A stretch of 64,000 bases of DNA from an uncultured Clostridia bacterium (GTDB taxonomy: Bacteria > Bacillota > Clostridia > Christensenellales > Pumilibacteraceae), in assembly GCA_948440265.1 (NCBI GenBank), contig CAOJOK010000005.1, positions 16,171 to 80,170 on the forward strand. Direction: 5' to 3'. Shown one piece after another: positions 18,924 through 28,435 of the stretch; within the stretch, counting starts at the first letter, position 1; each line of letters opens with the position of its first letter. The notes beneath the pieces were generated by a model. That model was not told the origin of the DNA, made no database searches, and saw only the letters and a list, made by a program, of their open reading frames with translations. Both the position numbers and the translations under genes were made by a program.

Positions 18924-20843
18924 ATGAATTTAGCCGAAAAAATAATAGCCGCACATCTCACCGAAGGCGAGATGAAAGCAGGCGAAGAAATAGCGATAAG
19001 AATCGACCAGACGCTGACGCAGGATTCCACGGGAACAATGGCGTATTTGCAGTTCGAATCTATGAATTGCGACAAGGTAAAGACTATGCGTTCCGTGGCA
19101 TATATAGACCATAATACGCTGCAGAGCGGTTTCGAGAACGCCGACGACCACGCGTACATACAGTCGGTTGCGCTGTCTCACGGCATATATGTCAGCAAGC
19201 CTGGTAACGGTATTTGTCATCAGGTTCATTTGGAGCGTTTCGGCGTTCCCGGATTGACGCTGCTCGGGTCGGACTCTCATACGCCGACGGGCGGCGGTAT
19301 CGGTATGCTTGCAATCGGAGCAGGCGGTCTGGATGTCGCGGTGGCAATGAGCGGCGGCGCGCTGCATTTGACAATGCCGAAAATCGTCAAAGCGGAACTT
19401 AAAGGCAAACTGAAAAACAATGCGTCGGCAAAGGACGTCATACTCGAAGTGCTGCGCCTTTTGACGGTCAAGGGCGGAGTCGGCAAAATTATAGAATATT
19501 GCGGCGACGGCGTAAAGACGCTGACGGTGCCGGAGCGCGCCACGATAACGAATATGGGCGCCGAACTCGGCGCAACGACGTCGATTTTCCCGAGCGACGA
19601 ACAGACGCTTGCTTTCTTGAAAGCGCAGGGCAGGGAGAGCGATTTTAAACCGCTTGCCGCAGATAAGGGCGCTCGGTACGACGAAGAAGTGACGATAAAT
19701 CTTTCCGAACTGAAACCGCTTGCGGCCTGTCCCCATTCTCCCGACGCAGTAAAAAAAGTGAGCGAAATAGGCAAGATAAAAGTCGACCAGGTGTGCATAG
19801 GTTCCTGTACGAATTCTTCGTATGCGGATATGATGAAGGTGGCGGCGATTTTAAAGGGTAAAAAAGTTTGCCCCGATACTTCTCTTACGATAAGCCCCGG
19901 CTCGCGGCAGGTGCTTACTATGCTTTCCAAGAGCGGCGCTCTTGCCGATATTCTCGACGCAGGCGCGAGAGTGCTGGAATGTGCGTGCGGTCCCTGTATC
20001 GGTATGGGGCAGTCCCCGAAAACCGACGCGGTATCCGTCAGAACCTTTAACCGTAATTTCTATGCGCGCACGGGCACTGCAAGCGCGAGCGTATATCTCG
20101 TCAGCCCCGAGACTGCGGCGTTTACCGCAATCAACGGATATCTGACCGACCCGTCGGAAATGCCGCAGGTGAAAGAAATTGCTATGCCTGCAAGCTTTGC
20201 CGTGAACGACAATCTCATTTTGAAACCCGACGATTTCAAGGACGTCAAAGTGGTGCGCGGACCGAATATAAAGCCGTTCCCGATAAATTCAGAGCTTAAG
20301 GAAAATGTGGACGGCGGCGTGCTCATCAAGTGCGAAGACAACATAACGACGGACCACATTATGCCGTCGAATGCCAAGCTTCTGCCGTACCGCTCCAATA
20401 TTCCGTATCTGTCCGATTACTGTCTGAATCCCGTAGACCCGACTTTCTCGGAACGTGCAAAAGCCGCAGGCGGCGGATTTATTGTCGCAGGTTCCAATTA
20501 CGGTCAGGGCTCCAGCCGCGAACACGCCGCATTGGTGCCGCTGTATCTGAAAATCAAAGGCGTGATTGCAAAGAGCTTTGCGCGTATTCACCGCGACAAT
20601 CTCATAAACAGCGGTATACTTCCGCTCGTATTCGAAAATGCCGAAGATTACGGCAAAATCGATGCAGGCGATAAGCTTGTCATAGAAAACGCGAGAAAAC
20701 AGATTGAAAGCGGAGAGATTATAGTTGTCGAAAATCGAACGAAAAAATATTCGTTTGAATGTAGGCTTTCTCTCACCGAAAGATTGAAAAAAGTAATACT
20801 TGCAGGCGGCGTGCTTGCTCTTGCGGGCAAAGGCGGAAAATAG
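18924..20843 (+). CDS. Aconitate hydratase
   Basis: This 639-aa [4Fe-4S] hydro-lyase interconverts citrate and isocitrate in the oxidative branch leading to 2-oxoglutarate. The cluster cysteines are visible in CIGSCTNSSY and in CACGPCIGMGQ, and the swivelling C-terminal domain has GSNYGQGSSREHAAL. The length matches the short aconitases found in anaerobes rather than the about 890-aa AcnA. The Lrp regulator and aminotransferase downstream suggest a role in glutamate or amino-acid metabolism. A homoaconitase-like activity is less likely but cannot be excluded from sequence alone. Confidence 0.9.
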   Translation: MNLAEKIIAAHLTEGEMKAGEEIAIRIDQTLTQDSTGTMAYLQFESMNCDKVKTMRSVAYIDHNTLQSGFENADDHAYIQSVALSHGIYVSKPGNGICHQVHLERFGVPGLTLLGSDSHTPTGGGIGMLAIGAGGLDVAVAMSGGALHLTMPKIVKAELKGKLKNNASAKDVILEVLRLLTVKGGVGKIIEYCGDGVKTLTVPERATITNMGAELGATTSIFPSDEQTLAFLKAQGRESDFKPLAADKGARYDEEVTINLSELKPLAACPHSPDAVKKVSEIGKIKVDQVCIGSCTNSSYADMMKVAAILKGKKVCPDTSLTISPGSRQVLTMLSKSGALADILDAGARVLECACGPCIGMGQSPKTDAVSVRTFNRNFYARTGTASASVYLVSPETAAFTAINGYLTDPSEMPQVKEIAMPASFAVNDNLILKPDDFKDVKVVRGPNIKPFPINSELKENVDGGVLIKCEDNITTDHIMPSNAKLLPYRSNIPYLSDYCLNPVDPTFSERAKAAGGGFIVAGSNYGQGSSREHAALVPLYLKIKGVIAKSFARIHRDNLINSGILPLVFENAEDYGKIDAGDKLVIENARKQIESGEIIVVENRTKKYSFECRLSLTERLKKVILAGGVLALAGKGGK

Positions 20844-20851
20844 GAGCGGTT

Positions 20852-21340
20852 ATGAAAAAACTTCACTCGAAAATATTGGAAATACTGCAACACGATTGCA
20901 GAGTCAAGCCGAGCGAGATTGCGGTGATGTTGAGCGAGAGAGAAAGCGACGTTTCCGCGGCAATCGCGGAGTTGGAAAGAAGCGGCGTTATTTTAAAGTA
21001 CGGCGTCATCGTGGACGAAGAAAAGCTCGATAAAGACAGCGTGCAGGCTTTGATTGAAGTAAAGGTGGCGCCGAAGTCGGAAAAAGGTTTCGACGAAATT
21101 GCCGCGGATATCGGAAAATTCGATGAAGTGAAAAGCCTTTATCTTATGTCGGGCGCATACGATTTGTGTATAATTATAGAAGGCAGAACGTTGCGCGAAG
21201 TGGCGCTGTTCGTGAGCGAAAAACTGTCTCGGTTCGAATCCGTGCTTTCGACGGCAACGCACTTCATATTGAAGAAGTACAAAATCGACGGAGCAAGCAT
21301 AACCGACGGCAGTTTGAAAAGGTTGGTAATCCAGCCGTGA
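20852..21340 (+). CDS. Lrp/AsnC family transcriptional regulator
   Basis: This 162-aa regulator has an N-terminal winged helix-turn-helix (ILEILQHDCRVKPSEIAVML, then VSAAIAELERSGVILKYGVIVD) and a C-terminal RAM ligand-binding domain (ALIEVKVAP..., LMSGAYDLCIIIEG). It probably senses an amino acid. It lies 8 nt after aconitase, and its stop overlaps the aminotransferase start (GTGA). It is therefore likely to regulate or sense the product of that pair. Confidence 0.9.
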   Translation: MKKLHSKILEILQHDCRVKPSEIAVMLSERESDVSAAIAELERSGVILKYGVIVDEEKLDKDSVQALIEVKVAPKSEKGFDEIAADIGKFDEVKSLYLMSGAYDLCIIIEGRTLREVALFVSEKLSRFESVLSTATHFILKKYKIDGASITDGSLKRLVIQP

Positions 21341-22524
21341 AAAAAGCAAAAGACAGATTGAATCCTGCCGTGTCGGGCATTAAGCCGAGCGGTATAAGAA
21401 AATTTTTCGACGTGGCGGCGGAAATTCCCGACGCCATATCTCTCGGTGTGGGCGAGCCTGATTTCGTTACGCCGTGGAGCGTGCGCAACGCCGCGATACG
21501 CTCTTTGCAGCGCGGCTATACTTCGTATACGTCAAACCGCGGACTTAAAGAACTGCGCGAGGAAATTGCCTACTATCTGTCGTCGAGATTCAATCTGCAC
21601 TATGATTTCGAAAAAGAGATTTTCGTCACCGTCGGTGCGAGCGAAGCGATAGACATAGCTTTGCGCACGCTGGTGACGCAGGGCGACGGAGTGCTGGTTC
21701 CCGACCCGTCGTACGTCAGTTATGTCCCGGGAATAACGCTTGCTGGCGGCGTGCCGCAGCCGATAAAGACCGAAGCGGCGGACGATTTCAAACTTACCGC
21801 AAGGGCGCTGGAAAGCGCCGTAACGGACAAGAGCCGCGTGCTCATCTTTCCGTATCCGAATAATCCCACGGGCGCCGTTATGGGCAAAAAGGAAATCGAC
21901 GAGATTGCAGCCGTCATAAAAAAGTACGACCTGACGGTTATATCGGACGAGATATACGCCGAATTGACGTACGGCGAAAGACACGTTTCTCTCTGCGCAA
22001 GCGACGGTATGAAAGAACGGAGCGTGGTTATAAGCGGCTTTTCCAAAGCCTTTGCTATGACGGGCTGGCGGCTTGGATATGTGGCGGCGCCGAAAGAGAT
22101 AAGCGAAGCAATGCTTAAAGTACATCAATACGTCATTATGTGCGCGCCCACGTTTTCCCAATACGCCGCGCTTTATGCGTTGCAGGAAGGACGTGCGGAC
22201 GGATACCGCGACATAGAGTATATGCGCGAGCAGTACGATATGCGGAGAAAATATCTCGTGTCGGGTTTCAACAGAATGGGCTTAAAGTGCTTCGAGCCGC
22301 GCGGCGCTTTCTACGCTTTTCCCTGCGTTGAGAGCACTGGCTTGAGCGGAGAGAGCTTTGCGGAAAGACTGCTGAAAGAAAAACACGTCGCCGTTGTGCC
22401 CGGCGACGCGTTCGGGGAGAGTGGTCGCGACTTTATCCGCTGTTCGTATGCCTGTTCGCTGTCACAGCTGAAAGAAGCGTTGGAAAGAATAGAGGAATTT
22501 ACTCGCGGGCTTGCAAGATGTTGA
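21337..22524 (+). CDS. PLP-dependent aminotransferase, class I/II
   Basis: This 395-aa fold-type I aminotransferase is of the aspartate/PatA type. The conserved start (SGIKPSGIRKFFDVA, then SLGVGEPDF), the YTSYTSNRGLKELR segment, the NNPTGAV motif and the PLP lysine motif SGFSKAFAMTGWRLGY are present. The track start at 21166 runs through the Lrp gene. The GTG at 21337, overlapping the Lrp stop by the GTGA motif, gives the family N-terminus and translational coupling. The precise amino donor cannot be read from sequence. Confidence 0.9.
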   Translation: MKKAKDRLNPAVSGIKPSGIRKFFDVAAEIPDAISLGVGEPDFVTPWSVRNAAIRSLQRGYTSYTSNRGLKELREEIAYYLSSRFNLHYDFEKEIFVTVGASEAIDIALRTLVTQGDGVLVPDPSYVSYVPGITLAGGVPQPIKTEAADDFKLTARALESAVTDKSRVLIFPYPNNPTGAVMGKKEIDEIAAVIKKYDLTVISDEIYAELTYGERHVSLCASDGMKERSVVISGFSKAFAMTGWRLGYVAAPKEISEAMLKVHQYVIMCAPTFSQYAALYALQEGRADGYRDIEYMREQYDMRRKYLVSGFNRMGLKCFEPRGAFYAFPCVESTGLSGESFAERLLKEKHVAVVPGDAFGESGRDFIRCSYACSLSQLKEALERIEEFTRGLARC

Positions 22525-22549
22525 CATTTGCGTCAAAAAAGTTTATACT
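22521..22549 (+). promoter_or_regulatory. greA: Promoter of greA-lysS
   Basis: TTGACA (22521-22526), a 17-nt spacer and TATACT (22544-22549). The -35 box overlaps the stop codon of the aminotransferase gene. Confidence 0.78.
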
Positions 22550-22611
22550 GAAAAAGTGCGTTTTTAAAAGCGCGGCTAAATAAAAAATCAAAAATCGAGA
22601 GGTTTATAAAT

Positions 22612-23076
22612 ATGGCAGAAATCGTTTTTATGACGGCGGAAGGAAAGAAGAATTTGGAGGAACGCCTCGAATATCTCAAAGTGCACGGCAGAGCCGAAAT
22701 GGCGGAAAAGATTCGCGTTGCCCGTGAGTTCGGCGACCTTTCCGAAAATGCGGAGTATGATATAGCAAAAGACGAGCAGGCGAAAATGGAAGCCGAGATA
22801 ATAGAAATCGAAGCCAAACTCGCCAATGTTCAGATAATAGACGAAAAGACGCGCGGCGATAAAGTGGATATCGGCTGCAAGGTCAGAATCGCCGACGCGA
22901 AGGGTCGCGAAGACGAATATACGATTGTCGGCACGCACGAATCCAACCCTATGGAAAACCGCATAAGCAATGAATCTCCGATAGGCAAAGCAATGCTCGG
23001 CAAACGCAAGGGCGACGAGATTTTGGTAAAGACCGCGCGCGGAGAAGTTAGATATAAAATCATTAAGATAAACTGA
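22612..23076 (+). CDS. greA: Transcription elongation factor GreA
   Basis: This 154-aa factor stimulates RNA cleavage by backtracked RNA polymerase. The N-terminal coiled coil contains EGKKNLEERLEYLK and the tip residues in REFGDLSENAEYD, and the C-terminal FKBP-like domain ends in NRISNESPIGKAMLGKRKGDEI. Length and motifs are standard. It heads an operon with lysS, as in many Firmicutes. Confidence 0.96.
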   Translation: MAEIVFMTAEGKKNLEERLEYLKVHGRAEMAEKIRVAREFGDLSENAEYDIAKDEQAKMEAEIIEIEAKLANVQIIDEKTRGDKVDIGCKVRIADAKGREDEYTIVGTHESNPMENRISNESPIGKAMLGKRKGDEILVKTARGEVRYKIIKIN

Positions 23077-23089
23077 CGGGAGTTACGGT

Positions 23090-24583
23090 ATGGCGGAAGA
23101 AAAAACAGTTACAGCCGAACAGCAGCAGGACGAGGGGCAGATACGCGCCGTACGTCTGGCAAAGTTGGACGAGCTGGTTTCAAACGGACAAAATCCGTAC
23201 GAACAGACTCGATATGTGGCCACGCATAAATCGGCGGAGATTAAAGACAACGCGCAGAAGCTGGACGGGCAGACCGTCAAAATAGCAGGGCGCCTGATGT
23301 CCAAACGAATAATGGGCAAGGCGGGTTTTGCGCACGTTCTGGACGACGCGGGGCAGATACAGATATATTTGAAATCGGACAACCTCGGCGAACGCTATGC
23401 GGAAGTCAAACGCTATGATATAGGCGATATCGTGGGCGTGGAAGGCGAAGTGTTCACGACGCACAAGGGTGAAATTTCCGTTGCCGTGAAAGACATAATT
23501 CTGCTGTCCAAATCGCTTTTGCCGCTGCCCGAAAAATGGCACGGACTTAAAGACAACGATTTGAGATACCGTCAGCGCTATGTCGATTTGATTGCCAATC
23601 CCGACGTGCGCGAAGTGTTCAAGAAGCGCGCCAAAATTATAAGCGCGATAAGAAAGACTCTCGACGAGAGAGACTTTGTGGAAGTGGAAACGCCCATACT
23701 CAACACGATTGCAGGCGGTGCGGCGGCGCGTCCGTTCGTCACTCACCACAATACTCTCAATCTCGATATGTATATGCGCATTGCGCCCGAGCTCTATCTC
23801 AAAAGACTGATAGTCGGCGGACTGGACAGGGTGTACGAGTTGGGACGTATGTTCAGAAACGAAGGTATGGACGTCAAGCATAATCCCGAGTTCACTATGG
23901 TAGAGATGTATCAGGCGTATGCCGATTATTACGTGATGATGGAGCTGACGGAGCAGATTTACGAATCCGTGATAAAAGCTCTCGGTTGCGGAGAGAAGAT
24001 AGTATATCAGGGTACGGAACTGAATTTCAACCGCCCGTGGCAGCGTCTTACTATGAAAGACGCGGTCAAGAAATACGCAGGTCTCGACTTTTCGGGAATG
24101 GACTTCAAAAAGGCAAAAGCCGCGGCACAGAAAAAAGGCGTGGAGCTTGACGCGAAAGCCGACAGCGTGGGCAAGATATTGTACGCGACGTTCGACCAGC
24201 TTGTGGAAAAACAGCTCATACAGCCCACCTTTATTACGGAGTACCCCGTGGAAGTCAGTCCGCTTGCAAAGCGCGACAAAGACAATCCCGAAATGACGCA
24301 CCGTTTCGAAGTGTTTATGAACGGTATGGAAATGGGCAACGCTTATTCGGAGCTTAACGACCCCATAGACCAAAAGGCGCGTTTCGAAGCGCAGGCAAAG
24401 CTCAAAAAAGCAGGCGACGAAGAAGCGCAGGACGCGGACTATGATTTCGTGACGGCGCTTGAATACGGTATGCCGCCGACGGGCGGTCTCGGACTCGGCG
24501 TGGACCGTATGGTAATGCTGTTTACCGATTGCGCGTCCATACGCGACGTGCTTCTGTTCCCGACGATGAAGCCGAAAAAGTGA
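23090..24583 (+). CDS. lysS: Lysyl-tRNA synthetase, class II
   Basis: This 497-aa class IIb enzyme charges tRNA-Lys. An N-terminal OB-fold anticodon domain (VKIAGRLMSKRIMGKAGF) is followed by class II motif 1, motif 2 (MFRNEGMDVKHNPEFTMVEMYQAYADY) and motif 3 (GLGLGVDRMVMLFT). The start lies 13 nt after greA with a GGGAG. The C-terminus overlaps the next gene. Confidence 0.97.
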   Translation: MAEEKTVTAEQQQDEGQIRAVRLAKLDELVSNGQNPYEQTRYVATHKSAEIKDNAQKLDGQTVKIAGRLMSKRIMGKAGFAHVLDDAGQIQIYLKSDNLGERYAEVKRYDIGDIVGVEGEVFTTHKGEISVAVKDIILLSKSLLPLPEKWHGLKDNDLRYRQRYVDLIANPDVREVFKKRAKIISAIRKTLDERDFVEVETPILNTIAGGAAARPFVTHHNTLNLDMYMRIAPELYLKRLIVGGLDRVYELGRMFRNEGMDVKHNPEFTMVEMYQAYADYYVMMELTEQIYESVIKALGCGEKIVYQGTELNFNRPWQRLTMKDAVKKYAGLDFSGMDFKKAKAAAQKKGVELDAKADSVGKILYATFDQLVEKQLIQPTFITEYPVEVSPLAKRDKDNPEMTHRFEVFMNGMEMGNAYSELNDPIDQKARFEAQAKLKKAGDEEAQDADYDFVTALEYGMPPTGGLGLGVDRMVMLFTDCASIRDVLLFPTMKPKK

Positions 24584-25605
24584 GCATAGAATCCAAACTG
24601 AAAGAATATGCCGCTCTCGAAAAAAAACGCTGGCATACTCCGGGGCATAAGGGATGTCTTGATGCTCTTGATTTGACGGAGATAGGTCAAGACGGCGAAA
24701 TTTTTCCGTCAGACGCCGTCGAGATTGCACAGCGCCGCGCCGCACAGTTTTACGGCGCAAGGCATTGCCGCTTTCTCGTGAACGGTTCCAGCGGCGGAAT
24801 AAAAGCCGCGGTGCTGGCTTGCGGCGGAGATATAATAGCGCCTAAAAACAGACACCGCTGTGTGGACGAGGGCGCACGCTTGGGCGGAGTAAAAGTATTC
24901 GATATAGAAAGCGAAATGCTTTCCGACGGACTTTATGCGCCGCCGACTGCGGAAGAAGTCTCGGCGGCTATGGAAAAGCATAAAAGCGCAAAAGCCGTCG
25001 TGATTGTCAGCCCCGATTATTACGGCGTTACCGCCTGCACGGAAATAACAAAAGCCGTTCATTCGGCAGGTAAACTTCTGATTGCCGATTCTGCGCACGG
25101 AGCGCATTTTGCCGCCCGCCCCGACCTTTTTCCGAAAGGGTTTGCTTCGGTCGCGGACTTCTGCGTGATGAGCGCGCACAAGACGATGAACGCATACACG
25201 CAGAGTTCATATATGTGCATAAACAACGACGACGTATTAGAGAGCGCGGACGAGTGTCTGAAACTGCTGGGGACGACAAGTCCGTCGTATATTCTGCTCG
25301 CCGGATTGGAAAACGCAATCGACTATGCCGAAAAAAACGCGGATAGATATGACGCGTTAAAGACGGCGGCGGAAGAATTCAAAAAGACAATAGTCTGCCG
25401 CAGAAGCGACGATTTCACGCGTATCGTCGTGGACGCCGCGGCGTACGGATTGACGGGACGCGGGCTTTTCGAAAGGCTGTATGAAAACGGGCATACGGCG
25501 GAAATGTTCGATAACAGGTTTGCGGTGTTCATAGAGACGCTTGCGGACAGCCCCGAAGACATAGGCAGATTGAAAGAAAGTATTTTGAGGGTAACGAAAC
25601 GATGA
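24580..25605 (+). CDS. Orn/Lys/Arg decarboxylase-family PLP protein (YaaO-like, short)
   Basis: This 341-aa protein carries the major PLP domain of fold-type I Orn/Lys/Arg decarboxylases. The N-terminal WHTPGHKG motif, NGSSGGIKAA phosphate-binding stretch and the PLP lysine in SAHKTMNAYTQSSY are visible. It is shorter than YaaO/SpeA-type enzymes (about 480 aa) and lacks most of the C-terminal domain, which raises doubt about decarboxylase activity. The start GTG overlaps the lysS stop (GTGA), and the gene overlaps tmk by ATGA. The position directly upstream of tmk matches Bacillus yaaO. Confidence 0.82.
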   Translation: MSIESKLKEYAALEKKRWHTPGHKGCLDALDLTEIGQDGEIFPSDAVEIAQRRAAQFYGARHCRFLVNGSSGGIKAAVLACGGDIIAPKNRHRCVDEGARLGGVKVFDIESEMLSDGLYAPPTAEEVSAAMEKHKSAKAVVIVSPDYYGVTACTEITKAVHSAGKLLIADSAHGAHFAARPDLFPKGFASVADFCVMSAHKTMNAYTQSSYMCINNDDVLESADECLKLLGTTSPSYILLAGLENAIDYAEKNADRYDALKTAAEEFKKTIVCRRSDDFTRIVVDAAAYGLTGRGLFERLYENGHTAEMFDNRFAVFIETLADSPEDIGRLKESILRVTKR

Positions 25606-26228
25606 ACGGTAAATTCGTAACGGTGGAAGGTTGCGACGGAGTGGGAAAGTCCACACAGGTGCGGCTTTTGAAAGAGAGATTGGAGCGTGAAGGCATAGAC
25701 GCTGTTTTCACGCGCGAGCCGGGCGGTACGCCGATTGCCGAAAAGATACGCGGCATAATTCTCGATTCGGACAACTCCGAAATGGACGGACTGACCGAAT
25801 TGTTTTTGTACGAAGCGTCGCGCCGTCAGCATACGAAAGAGATAATCGAGCCTGCTTTGAGCAAAGGCAAGCTTGTCATTTGCGACCGCTATATAGATTC
25901 CACACTTGCCTATCAAGGCTACGGCAGGGGCTTGAATGTCGATATGATACGCAAGCTCAACGAGTGGGCAATGGGCGATGTGAAAATCGATTTGACGCTG
26001 TTTTTAAACGTGTCGTCGGAAGAAGGGTTTTCGAGAAAGGGCGGCGCAAGCCGAGAGGACAGACTGGAAAAAGAAAAGTCGGAGTTTTACGAGCGCATAT
26101 ACGACGGATTTTTGCGGATAGCGGAAAAAGAGAAAAGGTTTAAAAAAATCGACGCGTCGGGGGATAAGTTCTCCACGCACGAAAAACTGTATGCATATTT
26201 GAAAGACAACGGATATTTAAACCTATAG
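25602..26228 (+). CDS. tmk: Thymidylate kinase
   Basis: This 208-aa dTMP kinase makes dTDP for DNA synthesis. It shows a P-loop EGCDGVGKST, the substrate-binding TREPGGTPIAEKIR, DRYIDSTLAYQG and a lid region with GGASREDRLEKE. The overlap with the preceding gene (ATGA) and close spacing to holB place it in the conserved Firmicutes tmk-holB-ricT operon. Confidence 0.96.
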   Translation: MNGKFVTVEGCDGVGKSTQVRLLKERLEREGIDAVFTREPGGTPIAEKIRGIILDSDNSEMDGLTELFLYEASRRQHTKEIIEPALSKGKLVICDRYIDSTLAYQGYGRGLNVDMIRKLNEWAMGDVKIDLTLFLNVSSEEGFSRKGGASREDRLEKEKSEFYERIYDGFLRIAEKEKRFKKIDASGDKFSTHEKLYAYLKDNGYLNL

Positions 26229-26245
26229 CGGAGAAACAGAGAACA

Positions 26246-27205
26246 GTGAAGAAGCACGCCGATTTCATTCAGCGCAGCACAGCGTATAAAACCCTGCTGA
26301 AAGACGTGAAGAACAACGCTCTTTCGCACGCCTACCTTCTGTTAAGCGAAGACAGGCTTTCTCTCGATTTGCTTACGGAACTGTTTTTGCAGGCGGCGGC
26401 AGGGGGAGAAATCGATTCTCCGCGCGCAAAGGCAGTGGAGGCCGGCACTCTTGCCGACATAATTTTTCTGCCCGAAGACGGCGATAAGGTGACTGTTAAA
26501 GACATAAACTTTTTGACGGAGACGTCGTACATAACGCCGACCGAGCTGGATAAAAAGTTTTATGTCATAAACTACGGCGAGACGATGAACGAAGCGAGCC
26601 AGAATAAACTGCTGAAAACTTTGGAAGAGCCGCCCAGCGTGTCGGTCATAATCATAAAGGCGGCAAGTGCGGAAAAACTGCTGCCCACAGTCAAGTCTCG
26701 GTGCAGAAAAGTGGAGCTTGCGCCGCACAGCGAAAGCTTGCTCAAAGACGAACTGAAGAAGTATTATCCCGACGACGAAAATCTTTTTTTGGCGGTAAAC
26801 GCTTGCCGCGGTTCGCTTCAAAGAGCAGTCGAATTTATCACACAGCCGCAGTATTTCAAACTGATGAAGATAGCGGAAGAAGTTTTGACGCGAATGGACA
26901 AGAGCGGCGGCATAGCGGAGTTTTCTTTCAAGCTGTACGACTACCGCGAATCGCTTTCGGATATAATAGATTTTATCGAACTGATTTTAATGTCGGCAAT
27001 GAAGATAAACGGCGGCGCGGCGGTTTCGGGCGACTTTCCGTATGATGCGGCTTTGGTCGCAGAAAGGTATCCGATAAACGCGGCGCTGAAAGAAATCGAT
27101 GTTTTGACGAGAGCGAGAAAACGTCTGGCGCTTAACGGAAATGCCGCTGCGGTTATAGACGAACTGCTTTTTTCGATTTTGGAGGTAAGAGCTAAATGGA
27201 AGTAA
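26246..27205 (+). CDS. holB: DNA polymerase III delta' subunit
   Basis: This 319-aa clamp-loader subunit has the N-terminal AAA+ start (ALSHAYLLLSED), a VNYGETMNEASQNKLLKTLEEPP sensor region and the SRC motif (VKSRCRKVEL). The Walker A is degenerate, as usual for delta'. The usual zinc-binding cysteine cluster is absent, which is common in short Firmicutes forms. The start is a GTG after GCGGAGAAA. It overlaps ricT by 10 nt. Confidence 0.88.
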   Translation: MKKHADFIQRSTAYKTLLKDVKNNALSHAYLLLSEDRLSLDLLTELFLQAAAGGEIDSPRAKAVEAGTLADIIFLPEDGDKVTVKDINFLTETSYITPTELDKKFYVINYGETMNEASQNKLLKTLEEPPSVSVIIIKAASAEKLLPTVKSRCRKVELAPHSESLLKDELKKYYPDDENLFLAVNACRGSLQRAVEFITQPQYFKLMKIAEEVLTRMDKSGGIAEFSFKLYDYRESLSDIIDFIELILMSAMKINGGAAVSGDFPYDAALVAERYPINAALKEIDVLTRARKRLALNGNAAAVIDELLFSILEVRAKWK

Positions 27206-28074
27206 TAGGTGTTAAATTCGATAAATCGCCGAAAGTATATTATTTTGCGGCGCAGGATAACGTCGATTATAAGGTGGGCGCGCTTGTCATAACGGAAACG
27301 TCGAGAGGAGTGGAGCCTGCCCGTATCGTTATGGGGCGCACGGACGTGAGCGCGGATAAAGTGGTACAACCGCTGAAACCGATATTGCGCTTTGCCACCG
27401 ACGACGACTTGAAGAAGATAGCGCAAAATGCGGAAAAACGCCCCGAAGCTCTTTCAACGGTACGCGAAAAGGTGGAAAAGAGCGGTCTGAAAATGAAGGT
27501 AATTGACGTCGAGTTCACGCTGGACGGGCTCAAACTCATCGTGTACTTCACTGCGGAATCGCGAGTGGATTTCAGAGAGCTCGTGCGCGACCTTGCAAGC
27601 ATTTTCCATTTGAGAATAGAACTGCGTCAGGTCGGAGCAAGAGACGAGTGCCGAATGAAGGGCGGCGTCGCTCCTTGCGGCAGAGCGTGCTGTTGCAGCG
27701 ACTATATTTCCGATTTCGCCCACGTCACGATTAAAATGGCAAAGAACCAGAATCTTTCTCTGAATCCCGGAAAAATCAGCGGGCTGTGCGGACGGCTTAT
27801 GTGCTGTTTGAGCTATGAAAACGATTTCTACGCCGAAGTAAACAAGAAAATGCCGAAACTCGGGAGTACGGTTCATCTCACCGACGGCAGGGAGGGCGTC
27901 TGCGTATCCATAAATCAGCTTAAAGAAACCGTGCGCGTGAAAATAGACGTAAACGATTCGATTGAGTTCGTTGACGTGTCTTTGAAAGAGATTGCCAAAA
28001 AGGGCGGCGGCGCGCTTGCCGACGACATTGACGCGGAAAAAATCGACGACGAATTAAAGGACTTGCTCGATTGA
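27196..28074 (+). CDS. ricT: Regulatory iron-sulfur protein RicT (YaaT, PSP1 domain)
   Basis: This 292-aa PSP1-domain protein is homologous to B. subtilis YaaT/RicT, part of the RicAFT complex that promotes mRNA maturation by RNase Y. Family cysteines are visible in CGRACCCSDY and GLCGRLMCCLSYE. In RicT these bind [4Fe-4S]. The C-terminal tail is acidic. The location after tmk-holB is the conserved one. RicA and RicF are not in the window. Confidence 0.9.
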   Translation: MEVIGVKFDKSPKVYYFAAQDNVDYKVGALVITETSRGVEPARIVMGRTDVSADKVVQPLKPILRFATDDDLKKIAQNAEKRPEALSTVREKVEKSGLKMKVIDVEFTLDGLKLIVYFTAESRVDFRELVRDLASIFHLRIELRQVGARDECRMKGGVAPCGRACCCSDYISDFAHVTIKMAKNQNLSLNPGKISGLCGRLMCCLSYENDFYAEVNKKMPKLGSTVHLTDGREGVCVSINQLKETVRVKIDVNDSIEFVDVSLKEIAKKGGGALADDIDAEKIDDELKDLLD

Positions 28075-28092
28075 AAAAGTCGTCATAAACGC

Positions 28093-28122
28093 TTGCTTTA
28101 CCTGCGTAATATATGATATAAT
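28093..28122 (+). promoter_or_regulatory. Candidate promoter of the ferredoxin gene
   Basis: TTGCTT (28093-28098), an 18-nt spacer and TATAAT (28117-28122) lie about 40 nt before the ferredoxin ATG. Confidence 0.6.
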
Positions 28123-28162
28123 ATGACTAACGCAAATTATAAACAAAAAGGAGTGTACTAAA

Positions 28163-28333
28163 ATGGCACATAAAATCAGTGACGAATGCATCAGCTGCGG
28201 TTCCTGTGAGTCGCAGTGTCCCGTAAACGCAATCAGCCAGGGCGATGACCACTATCAAATCAATGCAGACGAGTGCATCGACTGCGGCGCTTGCGCGGCT
28301 CAATGCCCGGTAGGCGCAATCTCGGAAGAATAA
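28163..28333 (+). CDS. 2[4Fe-4S] ferredoxin
   Basis: This 56-aa clostridial-type ferredoxin was below the ORF-track cutoff. Two CxxCxxCxxxCP motifs (CISCGSCESQCP and CIDCGACAAQCP) bind two low-potential [4Fe-4S] clusters, and the two halves are internally duplicated. It serves as a soluble electron carrier for oxidoreductases, hydrogenase or radical SAM enzymes. AAGGAG precedes the ATG, and a terminator follows, so it is monocistronic. Confidence 0.96.
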   Translation: MAHKISDECISCGSCESQCPVNAISQGDDHYQINADECIDCGACAAQCPVGAISEE

Positions 28334-28362
28334 TTCCGACCCTATTAAATGAACTAACAAAA

Positions 28363-28392
28363 AAATATCACGAGCCACTCGTGATATTTTTT
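28363..28392. terminator. Bidirectional terminator after the ferredoxin gene
   Basis: A 12-bp perfect stem AAATATCACGAG / CTCGTGATATTT with a CCA loop is flanked by A and T tracts and lies between convergent genes. Confidence 0.88.
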
Positions 28393-28435
28393 ATTTGCTT
28401 TCAGATTATTTTTCACACGGCTTTTTTATAAGCAA

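Noticed and set aside
21166-21336. N-terminal extension of the aminotransferase
   Set aside because: It is wholly inside the Lrp gene; the GTGA overlap start gives the family N-terminus.
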